DNA of 64,000 nucleotides, taken from positions 281,501 through 345,500 of the forward strand of contig JBFMHN010000003.1 of NCBI GenBank assembly GCA_040752895.1, given 5' to 3'. The notes under the pieces are model-generated. The model worked only from the letters and a program-made list of their open reading frames with translations, was not told where the DNA came from and made no database searches. Made by a program: the position numbers and the translations under genes. Of the stretch, positions 25,226-33,146 are shown in pieces. Numbering within the stretch: position 1 is the stretch's first letter; every line of letters begins with the position of its first letter. Source of the stretch: Pseudomonadota bacterium. Its GTDB lineage: Bacteria > Pseudomonadota > Alphaproteobacteria > GCA-2746255.

Positions 25226-26365
25226 TTAGGCCTTCTTCAGAAAAGCCTGGAAACGCCGCGCGACGGCCGCCGGCTTCACCGTCGGACGGCCAAGCGTGGC
25301 AAGCGAACCGGGGCGAATGCGAAGATGAAGAAGCACCGGGCCGGTAAGCTTGGCCGCTTCCCGGTAGGCGCGCTCGAATCCGGCCAGCGTGTCGGCGCTG
25401 TAGGCATGGGGATAGCCGCAAGCCAATGCAACGGCGGCGAAGTCCACGCTCTCCGAAACCGTTGCCTGGCCGCCCGTCGAATCGTGGGTCCCGTTGTCGA
25501 GTACGACGTGGATCAGGTTTTTTGGCGCGTAGGCCCCGATCGTGGCAAACGTGCCCATCTTCATAAGCGCGGCGCCGTCGCCGTCAAGCACGACGACGGG
25601 GCGCGCGACGTTCAGCGCCACGCCGAGCCCAAGCCCGCTCGCGCAGCCCATCGAGCCCACCTGGTAGAAGTGCTGGTCGCGGTCGGCGAGGGTGAAAAGT
25701 TCGCGGCCGCATTTTCCGGTCGTTGTAATGACGGCCGCCTCCTTCGAAACGAGGCCGAGAAAAGCCTCGAGCGCCACCGCCCGGGTCGGCCGCTCGATTC
25801 CTTCCCGGTGGTCATGCCGCTTTCCGGGCGGCGGCAGCGTGCGCTTTCGCTGGTTGAGGCCGTCGTCACGAACGGCGCCCTTTTCCATGAGGAACGCAAA
25901 GGGGCGTTCGGAAGCGACGAGCGCCCGGTCCGCCGTCTCGAGGGCCTCCGGAATCTCGGCTTCTTCCTTCGGAAAAAGCCGGTGGGGGATTTCCATGTCG
26001 GCGAGCAGGCGCTCCGTGATTCGCCCCATCAGTTCGTGCTGGGGCTCGTCCTTAAGGCCGGGCTCGCCGCGCCAGGTCGTGATCAGAAGAAGGGGAATGC
26101 GAAAGGTATGGGCAAGCGAGGTAAGCGGGTTCACGGTGTTTCCGAGGCCCGAGTTCTGGCACATCATGACGCTGCGCTTCCCGGCAAGCCACGCGCCCGC
26201 CGCGATGGCGACGGCTTCCCCTTCGCTTGCCGCGCCCACGTAGCGAAGGTCGGGGCTGCTGATCGCGCGGTTGATGAAGGGCGTCAGGAACGAACAGGGC
26301 ACGCCGGAATAGAAACCGAACCCACGCTCGCGCGCCGGTTTCAAGAAGGCGTCCGCTTCGATCAT
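25226..26365 (-). CDS. ppd: Phosphonopyruvate decarboxylase
   Basis: Thiamine-diphosphate enzyme that decarboxylates phosphonopyruvate to phosphonoacetaldehyde, pulling the unfavourable PEP mutase reaction forward. A catalytic Glu lies at residue 50 in [25 protein letters not shown] matches known Ppd enzymes, and the ThDP motif begins [12 protein letters not shown] and ends at [12 protein letters not shown] chose the ATG at 26365 because it overlaps the stop of the PEP mutase gene (ATGA) and gives 379 residues, the family size; the longer open frame upstream is the antisense of that gene. Confidence 0.94.
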   Translation of the reverse strand: MIEADAFLKPARERGFGFYSGVPCSFLTPFINRAISSPDLRYVGAASEGEAVAIAAGAWLAGKRSVMMCQNSGLGNTVNPLTSLAHTFRIPLLLITTWRGEPGLKDEPQHELMGRITERLLADMEIPHRLFPKEEAEIPEALETADRALVASERPFAFLMEKGAVRDDGLNQRKRTLPPPGKRHDHREGIERPTRAVALEAFLGLVSKEAAVITTTGKCGRELFTLADRDQHFYQVGSMGCASGLGLGVALNVARPVVVLDGDGAALMKMGTFATIGAYAPKNLIHVVLDNGTHDSTGGQATVSESVDFAAVALACGYPHAYSADTLAGFERAYREAAKLTGPVLLHLRIRPGSLATLGRPTVKPAAVARRFQAFLKKA

Positions 26366-28017
26366 AAGAAGTTGCGGGCTTTCGCGAGGTCGAAGGGGTC
26401 GTCGATGTCGAGCCAGTGGCCGGTGATGTATTGCACCTGAATCTTGTGACCGGCCTCGACGAGCCGGTTGAAAAGGTCTGGCATGTCGGCCGCCGCCAAA
26501 CTGCCCTCCGCGGCCATCACCTCGATCTCGTTCCGCACGACGCTGGCGCCGTTCGGGCTCAGCAGGACGAGGCCGACCCATTCGCCGTGGATGCCTTCCG
26601 GGGGAAAGTCGGTGCCGATGCGAAGCAGGCGCGCGGTGTCGCCTTCAAGGTAATTCGGATGGAACGGCTGGTCGCAATGAACGAAATCGCGGGCTTTCTT
26701 CAGCGTCTGGCGTTCCCGCCAAAGGCCGTCGGCCACAACGGTGATATCGGCCTTCGATCCCTGCAACTGTTCGAGAATGTAGCTTCGGTACAGAATGTCG
26801 CCGTAGGAAATCAGGCAGGTGTCGTCCTTCAACTGGTCGATCGCGCATGCGAGGGATGCCACCTCGCCGGTCTCGGCAAAGTTCGGGTTCGTGCGCAAGT
26901 CAATCGAGGGAACGTTGATCGTTTCCTTGCCATAACCGGCGACGACCGTCACATGGCGGATGCCGCACCCGCGGATCGTGGCAACCATCGTGCGAAGCAA
27001 GGGCTTGCCGCGGACGTCGATCATGCATTTCGGCCGGTCTTCCGTCAGCGGCCCCAGCGAATCCCCTCGCGTTGCCGCCAGGATGATGGCGCGTCCCTTC
27101 TCGCTCTTTTGCGGCAGATAGCGCTGTTCGGCTTCCGAAAGTTCCGGTTGCCCGGAAAGCTCGAAGACGTCCTTCACCGAGGCAATCGAATCCTCGATGT
27201 TCAGCAGGCTTTGCGTTTCGTGAATCTGTTTGCTGACTTGCCGCATGGCGGAGATTGCGGCGCGCAGGTTCTGATTCGCCCAGATGACCGTCGAAACGCC
27301 GGCCTTTTCATACTGCGCCGTCGGTGTCGCATAATACATTGTGGGTACGATGACGACCGGGCAGGTGTCTCCCCATTCCTTCATGAAGGCAAAGATTTCA
27401 TCCGCCGTTTTCTGCTTGGAATGGACAAGCAGGGCGTCGGCCCCGGCCCGGTGGTAGGCCTCGGCGCGTCGGAGCGCCTCGTCCAGGCCCCAGCCTGCGA
27501 TGAAGGCTTCGATCCGGGCCAGAACGCAAAAATCGGGGTCGAGCTGGCTGTCCTTGCCCGCCTTGATCTTGCCGCAGAACTCGTCGATGTCGGCAAGCGG
27601 CTGGCCTTCGCCGAGGAAGGAGTTCGTCTTCGGGAAAAGCTTGTCCTCGATACAAACGCCGGCGATGTGCCGTTGGCAGAGTTTCGTGACGAGACGGCGG
27701 ACGTTGTTGAAGTTGCCGTACCCCGTATCGCCGTCCACCAGGATCGGGATCGTGGTTGCGTCCGACATGAATTCTAGAATTTCAAGGACTTGGGTCCAGG
27801 ACGCCTCGTTGTTGTCGCGGACGCCGAGCGCCGCCGAAATGGCAAGGCCGGAGGCCCAGACGCCACGGAATCCCGCCTCCTCGACGATTTTCGCGGAAAG
27901 CCCGTTATGGGCTTCCATGAGGAAGGAAAGCTTCGGCGCCAGCAACTCCCGGCGCAGGAGCGCCGCCTTCGTGGGCTCCGCGGGCGCTTCCATCTCGCGT
28001 TTCGGAAGAACGACCAT
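26362..28017 (-). CDS. pepM: Phosphoenolpyruvate mutase fused to a nucleotidyltransferase
   Basis: Bifunctional 551-residue protein. Residues ~25-295 are PEP mutase, which rearranges PEP to phosphonopyruvate and creates the C-P bond: the diagnostic [10 protein letters not shown] motif is at 124-133 and the metal-binding DGDTGYGN at 95-102. Residues ~309-551 are a sugar-nucleotidyltransferase-like domain (PntC type) that would join a phosphonate to CMP. Its P-loop is odd: where AAGxGxRL is expected it reads [12 protein letters not shown], although the following DRPKCMI lysine is kept. It is the first gene of a pepM-ppd pair with a 4-base overlap. The mutase call is very firm; activity of the second domain is uncertain. 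Confidence 0.95.
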   Translation of the reverse strand: MVVLPKREMEAPAEPTKAALLRRELLAPKLSFLMEAHNGLSAKIVEEAGFRGVWASGLAISAALGVRDNNEASWTQVLEILEFMSDATTIPILVDGDTGYGNFNNVRRLVTKLCQRHIAGVCIEDKLFPKTNSFLGEGQPLADIDEFCGKIKAGKDSQLDPDFCVLARIEAFIAGWGLDEALRRAEAYHRAGADALLVHSKQKTADEIFAFMKEWGDTCPVVIVPTMYYATPTAQYEKAGVSTVIWANQNLRAAISAMRQVSKQIHETQSLLNIEDSIASVKDVFELSGQPELSEAEQRYLPQKSEKGRAIILAATRGDSLGPLTEDRPKCMIDVRGKPLLRTMVATIRGCGIRHVTVVAGYGKETINVPSIDLRTNPNFAETGEVASLACAIDQLKDDTCLISYGDILYRSYILEQLQGSKADITVVADGLWRERQTLKKARDFVHCDQPFHPNYLEGDTARLLRIGTDFPPEGIHGEWVGLVLLSPNGASVVRNEIEVMAAEGSLAAADMPDLFNRLVEAGHKIQVQYITGHWLDIDDPFDLAKARNFL

Positions 28018-28045
28018 CGCTTGAATTTCCTAAATGGACCCGTAA

Positions 28046-28074
28046 CATCTACGTCATATTCCAAGGGTTTTCAA
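28046..28074 (-). promoter_or_regulatory. Candidate promoter for pepM-ppd
   Basis: On the minus strand TTGAAA (28074-28069), a 17-base spacer and TAGATG (28051-28046) lie about 30 bases upstream of the pepM start. The -10 match is weak, so this is a tentative reading. Confidence 0.35.
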
Positions 28075-28168
28075 ACGTCTGTGACGGTTGCCCGAAGGGT
28101 CCGCCTTGCCAGGCTTGGCCTTCCGGTGCGATACCCACGCGGGCAAGAGGGGCGAGAGCGAGGGGAAA

Positions 28169-28903
28169 ATGCAAGCGATCATGCTGGCCGCAGGTGTCGG
28201 TGCGCGGCTCGGCCGGGCCGATGCCCCGCCGAAAGTGCTTCTGGAATTCGGGGGCCGGACATTACTCGCCCGTCATATCGAGATCCTGCGCGGTGCCGGC
28301 CTTGCTACCCTCGTCCTTGGCGTAGGCTACGAGGCGGAGCGGATCGCGGCCGAGGTCGAAAGGCTGCAAGCCGGGGACTTCGTCCGTCTCGTTCGCAACC
28401 CCGACTATCGGAAGGGCAGCATCACGACCCTTTGGGCCCTCCGGGACGCATTGCGGACGGGGGATTCCGTTCTGCTCATGGACGCCGACGTCCTTTACGA
28501 CCGGCGCCTGATCGAACGGCTTTTGGCCGCCCGCCACCCCAACTGCTTCCTCCTCGACCGCGATATAGAGCCGGGCGAGGAGCCGGTAAAGCTCGGCATC
28601 CGGGGCGGCGTGCCGGTCGATTTCCATCGCCGCCTCGAGGTGCCTTGCGATTTTTATGGCGAATCGGTCGGCTTTTTCCGCTTTTCCCCGGAAACCGTTC
28701 GGAAAATTCTCGGCCACGCCGAGCGCCGCCTGAAAGCCGGCGAGGAAAATCTCTGGTACGAGGAGGCAATCCGCGATGCGGTGCGCAACGAACCCGCCGG
28801 TGCCTTCGGCTTCGAGGACGTGACCGGTCTTCCTTGGGTCGAGATCGATTTTCCCGAAGACGTCCGGAAGGCGGAAGCCTTGCTGCCGGAGCTGCTGGGC
28901 TGA
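28169..28903 (+). CDS. Stand-alone nucleotidyltransferase (probable phosphonate cytidylyltransferase)
   Basis: NTP-transferase-fold protein of 244 residues. Unlike the domain fused to PEP mutase, its nucleotide loop is canonical: MLAAGVGARLG at residues 5-15 followed by PPKVLLEFGG, and a metal-binding LMDADVLYD. The family includes sugar-phosphate and PntC-type phosphonate nucleotidyltransferases. Position between the PEP mutase and methyltransferase genes suggests it makes CMP-2-aminoethylphosphonate from CTP. An AGGGG ribosome site sits 4 bases before the ATG at 28169. The true substrate, including whether it uses a hydroxylated phosphonate, is open. Confidence 0.8.
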   Translation: MQAIMLAAGVGARLGRADAPPKVLLEFGGRTLLARHIEILRGAGLATLVLGVGYEAERIAAEVERLQAGDFVRLVRNPDYRKGSITTLWALRDALRTGDSVLLMDADVLYDRRLIERLLAARHPNCFLLDRDIEPGEEPVKLGIRGGVPVDFHRRLEVPCDFYGESVGFFRFSPETVRKILGHAERRLKAGEENLWYEEAIRDAVRNEPAGAFGFEDVTGLPWVEIDFPEDVRKAEALLPELLG

Positions 28904-28906
28904 AGC

Positions 28907-29704
28907 CTACGCCCGGAAGAAGTAGTTTTCCGGCCCCTCATAACCGGCGACCAGCCGCAAGGCAGTGCCGGCGGAATCTGGAAAATACGCGCGGTAGCCA
29001 AGGGATTCGAGAAACCCGAAGACGTCCTTGGGCGCGTGGCCCAGGCGGGCGAGATAACTCTCGAAAACCTCGATATAGATCGTCGGATGAAAACGGCGAA
29101 GCGTCTCGGCCGCTCCTTTGAGAACGAGAAACTCCGCCCCCTCGACGTCGCATTTCACGAAATCAAGGCGCGGGAGCTTGCGTTCTCCGACATAGGCGTC
29201 GAGGGTCGTCGTTGCGACGCGCTCGATGACGTAGTCGCGCGCGTTCTCCGGCCCGAAATGGCCGAGGCTGCTGCCCACCCGCCCGGATTCCTTCACCGGC
29301 AGGTGCAAATCCACCTCGCCCGGCTGATCGGAAAGGGCCGCCTTGTTCGTATGCACGTTCGGGTGCCCTGCGGCCACGTCTTCCAGGATGGAAAAATTAT
29401 AGGCGAGCGGTTCGAAGGCGTGGACCTCGACGCGGCCTTCGTGCAGCCGGGCGAAGGCCTTCGTGTAACTGCCCGTATGGGCGCCGACATCGAAGACGAC
29501 GCCCTGCTCGGGGATGAACCGACCCAGAAATAGGACAACGTCCCGGTCGCGCGAACGTGTCCGGTATTTTGTCCGTAGCTTCTGCGCGAAATGGGCGAAG
29601 CGCTGGATCGGGGACCGATAGACGCGCTCGGGGTCGAGTTTGCGGCCTTCCCGTTCCGCCCCGGGTTTGTCTTGTTGGCGAGACAGCGCTTTTCTCTTTC
29701 CCAT
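28907..29704 (-). CDS. FkbM-family methyltransferase
   Basis: S-adenosylmethionine-dependent methyltransferase of 265 residues. The SAM-binding motif I is VVFDVGAHTGSYTKAF, a later acidic FVKCDVEGAEFLVLKGA matches the FkbM signature, and the C terminus holds IYIEVFESY. FkbM proteins mostly O-methylate sugars or polyketides. Here it ends 3 bases from the convergent nucleotidyltransferase gene, so it may tailor the phosphonate headgroup or an envelope glycan; nothing in sequence decides between these. Its 5' leader carries two alternative hairpins (29722-29771). Confidence 0.85.
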   Translation of the reverse strand: MGKRKALSRQQDKPGAEREGRKLDPERVYRSPIQRFAHFAQKLRTKYRTRSRDRDVVLFLGRFIPEQGVVFDVGAHTGSYTKAFARLHEGRVEVHAFEPLAYNFSILEDVAAGHPNVHTNKAALSDQPGEVDLHLPVKESGRVGSSLGHFGPENARDYVIERVATTTLDAYVGERKLPRLDFVKCDVEGAEFLVLKGAAETLRRFHPTIYIEVFESYLARLGHAPKDVFGFLESLGYRAYFPDSAGTALRLVAGYEGPENYFFRA

Positions 29705-29721
29705 TGCGGATCACTTTCTTC

Positions 29722-29756
29722 GGCAAGGGGGGGGAGTGTTTCAATTCCCCCTTGCC
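29722..29756 (-). promoter_or_regulatory. Leader hairpin before the FkbM gene (alternative 1)
   Basis: A 10-bp perfect stem GGCAAGGGGG (29722-29731) with CCCCCTTGCC (29747-29756) encloses a 15-base loop. On the minus strand it ends 17 bases before the FkbM-gene ATG, so it could cover or control the ribosome site. Its outer bases are shared with the hairpin at 29753-29771, so both cannot form fully at once. Confidence 0.55.
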
Positions 29757-29771
29757 CTAAATTATAGGGCA
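29753..29771 (-). promoter_or_regulatory. Leader hairpin before the FkbM gene (alternative 2)
   Basis: TGCCCTA (29753-29759) and TAGGGCA (29765-29771) form a 7-bp stem with a 5-base AATTA loop. Overlaps the first four bases of the neighbouring hairpin arm, giving two competing structures in the minus-strand leader; it could equally be a protein operator. Confidence 0.5.
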
Positions 29772-29902
29772 GGACCCGAGCGACGTTGAAGCTTGCAGGT
29801 GCGACAAAAGCGGCACAAAATACCCTACTATTTCACAACGCGGATGAAACAGGTCATGAAGCAGACGCGGCCGCCTCTTTAATAAAGGTTCACGGTATAT
29901 AT

Positions 29903-29928
29903 CCTTCCACCTTACTATTCTTGGAAGG
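29903..29928. repeat. Inverted repeat upstream of aldA
   Basis: CCTTCCA (29903-29909) and TGGAAGG (29922-29928) are perfect inverted repeats 12 bases apart, ending 61 bases before the aldA GTG. Possible operator or leader hairpin. The rest of the 285-base gap 29705-29989 holds no gene that I can see. Confidence 0.45.
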
Positions 29929-29989
29929 GAAGGAAAACAATACATAGGGGTTTCAATCCGCCCGCAGCGGGTAAAAGGGGGAACGACAA

Positions 29990-31429
29990 GTGAGAATTCA
30001 ACATCGCAATTATATCAATGGCAAGTTCGTCGACATGCCGAAGGTCGACATGATTCCGGTTCTCAATCCTGCGACCGAAGAGGTGATTTCCGAGATTCCA
30101 GATTCACCGGCGGCGATCGTGGACGATGCGGTTGCGGCGGCAAAAACGGCCCAGAAGAGCTGGAAAAAATTACCCGCCATTCAACGGGCGGGTTATTTGC
30201 GTCAGATTTCTGCAAAGATTCGCGAAAACATCCCGGCGCTCGCCCGCGCTCTCACCGAAGAGCAGGGCAAGGTTCAGACCCTCTCGGAGATCGAGATCGC
30301 CTTCACCGCGGATTACATCGACTATATGGCGGAATGGGCGCGACGGATCGAGGGCGAGATCATCACTTCCGATCGCCCCGGCGAAAACATTTTCCTCTTC
30401 CGCCAACCGGTTGGGGTCGTTGCCGGCATCTTGCCGTGGAACTTTCCCTTCTTTCTGATTGCGCGCAAGCTTGGTCCCGCTCTGGTTACCGGAAATTCCA
30501 TCGTGCTGAAGCCCAGCACAGATGCGCCGAATAACGCCGCCATGTTCGTTGATTTGCTTGCCCAGACCGATATGCCGAAGGGCGTGGTGAACGTCGTCTA
30601 TGGCAAGGGAAGCACGACCGGCAATGCGCTCTGCGACAACCCGGATGTGGGCTTGGTGAGCTTCACCGGCTCGGTTGGGGTGGGATCTCGGATCATGGCC
30701 GCGTGCGCCAAAAATATTACCAAGGTCAATCTGGAACTGGGCGGCAAGGCGCCGGCCATTGTCATGGCGGACGCCGATATCAATAAGACGGTTGCGGCCG
30801 TCAAGGCTTCGCGTGTCATCAATACCGGCCAGGCCTGCAATTGCGCCGAGCGTGTTTACGTTGATCGTCGCGTCGAGGACGAATTCATTTCCAAGTTTTC
30901 GGCTGCGATGGAAGAAACCAAGTACGGGAATCCGGGCGTGATCCGGGACCTCGACATGGGGCCGATGATCAACAAGGCGGCGCTGGAAACGACGGACGGC
31001 ATGGTCAAGCGCGCGATCCGCGCCGGCGCGGAATTGGTCAGTGGCGGGCATATCGCCGACGTTGGCGGCAAGGGGTTCTTTTATCAGCCGACCGTGCTGC
31101 GCAATTGCGAGCAAAGCTCCGAGATCATGCAGGAAGAGGTCTTCGGGCCGGTCATGCCGATCAATACCTTCGATACGCTGGACGAAGCGATCGAGCGTGC
31201 CAATGATTCGAAGTACGGCTTGACGTCTTCGATCTATACCCGCGACATCGGGGTGGCGATGCGGGCCTGTAACGAACTTAACTTCGGCGAAACCTACATC
31301 AACCGCGAACACTTCGAGGCGATGCAGGGCTTTCACGCCGGCGTGCGCCAATCCGGCATTGGCGGCGCGGACGGCAAGCATGGCCTCTATGAAAACACCC
31401 AGACCCACGTCGTCTATCTTCAGAGTTGA
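29990..31429 (+). CDS. aldA: Aldehyde dehydrogenase, AldA (lactaldehyde/glycolaldehyde) type
   Basis: NAD-dependent aldehyde dehydrogenase of 479 residues oxidising small aldehydes to acids. The catalytic cysteine is in NTGQACNCAERVY and the general-base Glu in NLELGGKAPAIVM. The C-terminal region (NREHFEAMQGFHAG, SGIGGADGKHG) closely follows E. coli AldA, which acts on lactaldehyde and glycolaldehyde. GTG at 29990 is used as the start, preceded by AAGGGGG. It follows the phosphonate block and might act on an aldehyde from it, such as phosphonoacetaldehyde, but its close AldA resemblance argues for ordinary hydroxyaldehydes. Confidence 0.92.
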   Translation: MRIQHRNYINGKFVDMPKVDMIPVLNPATEEVISEIPDSPAAIVDDAVAAAKTAQKSWKKLPAIQRAGYLRQISAKIRENIPALARALTEEQGKVQTLSEIEIAFTADYIDYMAEWARRIEGEIITSDRPGENIFLFRQPVGVVAGILPWNFPFFLIARKLGPALVTGNSIVLKPSTDAPNNAAMFVDLLAQTDMPKGVVNVVYGKGSTTGNALCDNPDVGLVSFTGSVGVGSRIMAACAKNITKVNLELGGKAPAIVMADADINKTVAAVKASRVINTGQACNCAERVYVDRRVEDEFISKFSAAMEETKYGNPGVIRDLDMGPMINKAALETTDGMVKRAIRAGAELVSGGHIADVGGKGFFYQPTVLRNCEQSSEIMQEEVFGPVMPINTFDTLDEAIERANDSKYGLTSSIYTRDIGVAMRACNELNFGETYINREHFEAMQGFHAGVRQSGIGGADGKHGLYENTQTHVVYLQS

Positions 31430-31442
31430 ACGGCAAACCCTT

Positions 31443-31464
31443 GGCGCCGCCCTTATCCGGCGCC
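31443..31464 (+). terminator. Possible weak terminator after aldA
   Basis: GGCGCCG (31443-31449) and CGGCGCC (31458-31464) form a 7-bp GC-rich stem with an 8-base loop starting 14 bases after the aldA stop. No T-run follows, so it would be inefficient alone; it may instead protect the 3' end. Confidence 0.35.
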
Positions 31465-31538
31465 CGATAAACGCGCGAGGGGGCGGGCTTCCGGCCTTCC
31501 CGTTTCATGCCCGTCCCCTGCGCGTGGGTTGCAAGACG

Positions 31539-31613
31539 TGGTGGGCGCTGCTGGGATTGAACCAGCGACCCCTGCCGTGTGAAGGCAGTGCTCTCCCGCT
31601 GAGCTAAGCGCCC
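31539..31613 (-). tRNA. tRNA-Val (CAC)
   Basis: Cloverleaf on the minus strand: acceptor GGGCGCT pairs with AGCGCCC, D-arm TAGCTCAGCGGGAGAGC, anticodon stem CTGCC/GGCAG with loop TTCACAC, giving anticodon CAC for valine GTG codons. T-arm contains GGTTCAATCCC. The 3' CCA is encoded. 75 bases. Confidence 0.95.
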
Positions 31614-31778
31614 GGATGCAATAACAGGCGATATAAGGGGGCCGGTTTCGGCCTGTCAAGGAAGGTGGTTCCCGCTTCGGGTCGGCGCGCAAATCTTGCT
31701 TTGGACGGGGCAGGGGCTTTATGACAATCTGCACAGAGCGACCGCAAGAAGAAAGTACTCCCAACCGTTCGCGATTCG

Positions 31779-33137
31779 ATGGCCAAGCAAAAAACCGCAG
31801 TTCTCATCCTCGCCGCCGGGAAAAGCACCCGGATGCAGTCGGATTTTCCGAAGGTGCTGCACCCCTTGGGCGGGCGCCCGCTCATCCACTATGCGCTGGA
31901 CGGGGCGAAGGCGCTCAAGCCGGAACGCGCCGCCGTCGTCATCGGCCCCGGCATGGCGGCGGTTGCCGAGGCGGTCAAGCCATGGCCGACGGTGCTTCAG
32001 AAGACGCAGGCCGGAACGGCCGATGCCGTCCGCGCGGCTAGAAAGGCGTTGGCCGGTTTTACCGGCGACGTCCTCATCCTTTTCGGAGACACGCCCTTCC
32101 TGGCGCCGGCTACCCTGAAAAGGCTGTTGGCGCGAAGGCGGGCGAAGCCGGAACCCGCCGTCGTTGTCCTCGGCTTCCGCCCGGCCGATCCCGGCGAATA
32201 TGGCCGTCTCGTCACGAACGCGGCCGGCGACCTGGAGGCCATCGTCGAATACCGCGAGGCGGACGCCGCGACCCGCCGCCTCACGCTCTGCAATTCCGGT
32301 GTCATGGCGGTCGATGGCAAGGCGCTTTTTCGCCTTCTCGACCGCGTCGCGAAAAGCCCGGCAAAGGGTGAATATTACCTGACCGACCTGATCGCCATCG
32401 CGCGGAAGGAGGGGCTTGGCTGCGCCTATGTGGAGGGCGAAGCGGAGGAGCTTCTGGGCATCAACGACCGCGCCGACCTGGCCGAGGCGGAGGGACTGTT
32501 CCAGCTTGAACGTCGGGCCCGGGCGATGGCGGAAGGCGTGACGCTTCTCGACCCGACGACGGTCTGGTTCAGTTTCGACACCAAACTGGGCCGCGACGTT
32601 ACGGTCGGTCCGAACGTTTTTTTCGGGCCCGGCGTGACGGTGGCCGCGGGCGCCGTCATCCGCGCCTTCTCCCACATCGAAGGCGCGAAGATAGGCCCGC
32701 GCGCCATCCTCGGCCCCTTTGCGCGTCTCCGGCCCGGGGCCGAGATCGGCGAGGGCGCCCATATCGGGAATTTCGTCGAGGTAAAGGCCGCGAAGGTCGA
32801 GGCCGGCGCCAAGGTGAACCACCTGGCCTATGTCGGCGACGCCAGAGTGGGCGAAGGCGCCAACGTGGGTGCTGGCACGATCACCTGCAATTACGACGGG
32901 TTCACGAAGGCGCGGACGGTGATCGGGAAGGGCGCCTTCATCGGCTCGAACGCGGCTCTCGTCGCGCCCGTCACCATCGGCGATGGCGCGGTCGTCGGCG
33001 CCGGCAGCGTCATCACCCGGGACGTCGGCGCCTTCTCCCTTGCGCTGGCGCGGGCGGAACAAAAGGAAGTCCGCGGCTGGGCGCGGGCGCGCCGGGGTAA
33101 GAAGGCCATCCGCACCGGAAAAAAAAAGAAGGGGTAA
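31779..33137 (+). CDS. glmU: Bifunctional UDP-GlcNAc pyrophosphorylase / glucosamine-1-P acetyltransferase
   Basis: Makes UDP-N-acetylglucosamine for peptidoglycan and lipopolysaccharide in two steps. Residues 1-~230 form the uridylyltransferase with LAAGKSTRMQSDFPKV at the N terminus. Residues ~250-452 form a left-handed beta-helix of hexapeptide repeats that carries the acetyltransferase site, including NYDGFTKARTVIG and the AFIGSNAALVAPV coil. Length 452 is normal. It is directly followed by glmS (9-base gap), so the first and last steps of UDP-GlcNAc supply are made from one transcript. Confidence 0.96.
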   Translation: MAKQKTAVLILAAGKSTRMQSDFPKVLHPLGGRPLIHYALDGAKALKPERAAVVIGPGMAAVAEAVKPWPTVLQKTQAGTADAVRAARKALAGFTGDVLILFGDTPFLAPATLKRLLARRRAKPEPAVVVLGFRPADPGEYGRLVTNAAGDLEAIVEYREADAATRRLTLCNSGVMAVDGKALFRLLDRVAKSPAKGEYYLTDLIAIARKEGLGCAYVEGEAEELLGINDRADLAEAEGLFQLERRARAMAEGVTLLDPTTVWFSFDTKLGRDVTVGPNVFFGPGVTVAAGAVIRAFSHIEGAKIGPRAILGPFARLRPGAEIGEGAHIGNFVEVKAAKVEAGAKVNHLAYVGDARVGEGANVGAGTITCNYDGFTKARTVIGKGAFIGSNAALVAPVTIGDGAVVGAGSVITRDVGAFSLALARAEQKEVRGWARARRGKKAIRTGKKKKG

Positions 33138-33146
33138 GCCGCCGAA

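Noticed and set aside
26416-27777. 453-codon plus-strand frame over pepM
   Set aside because: No recognisable motif; the minus strand carries the clear PEP mutase.
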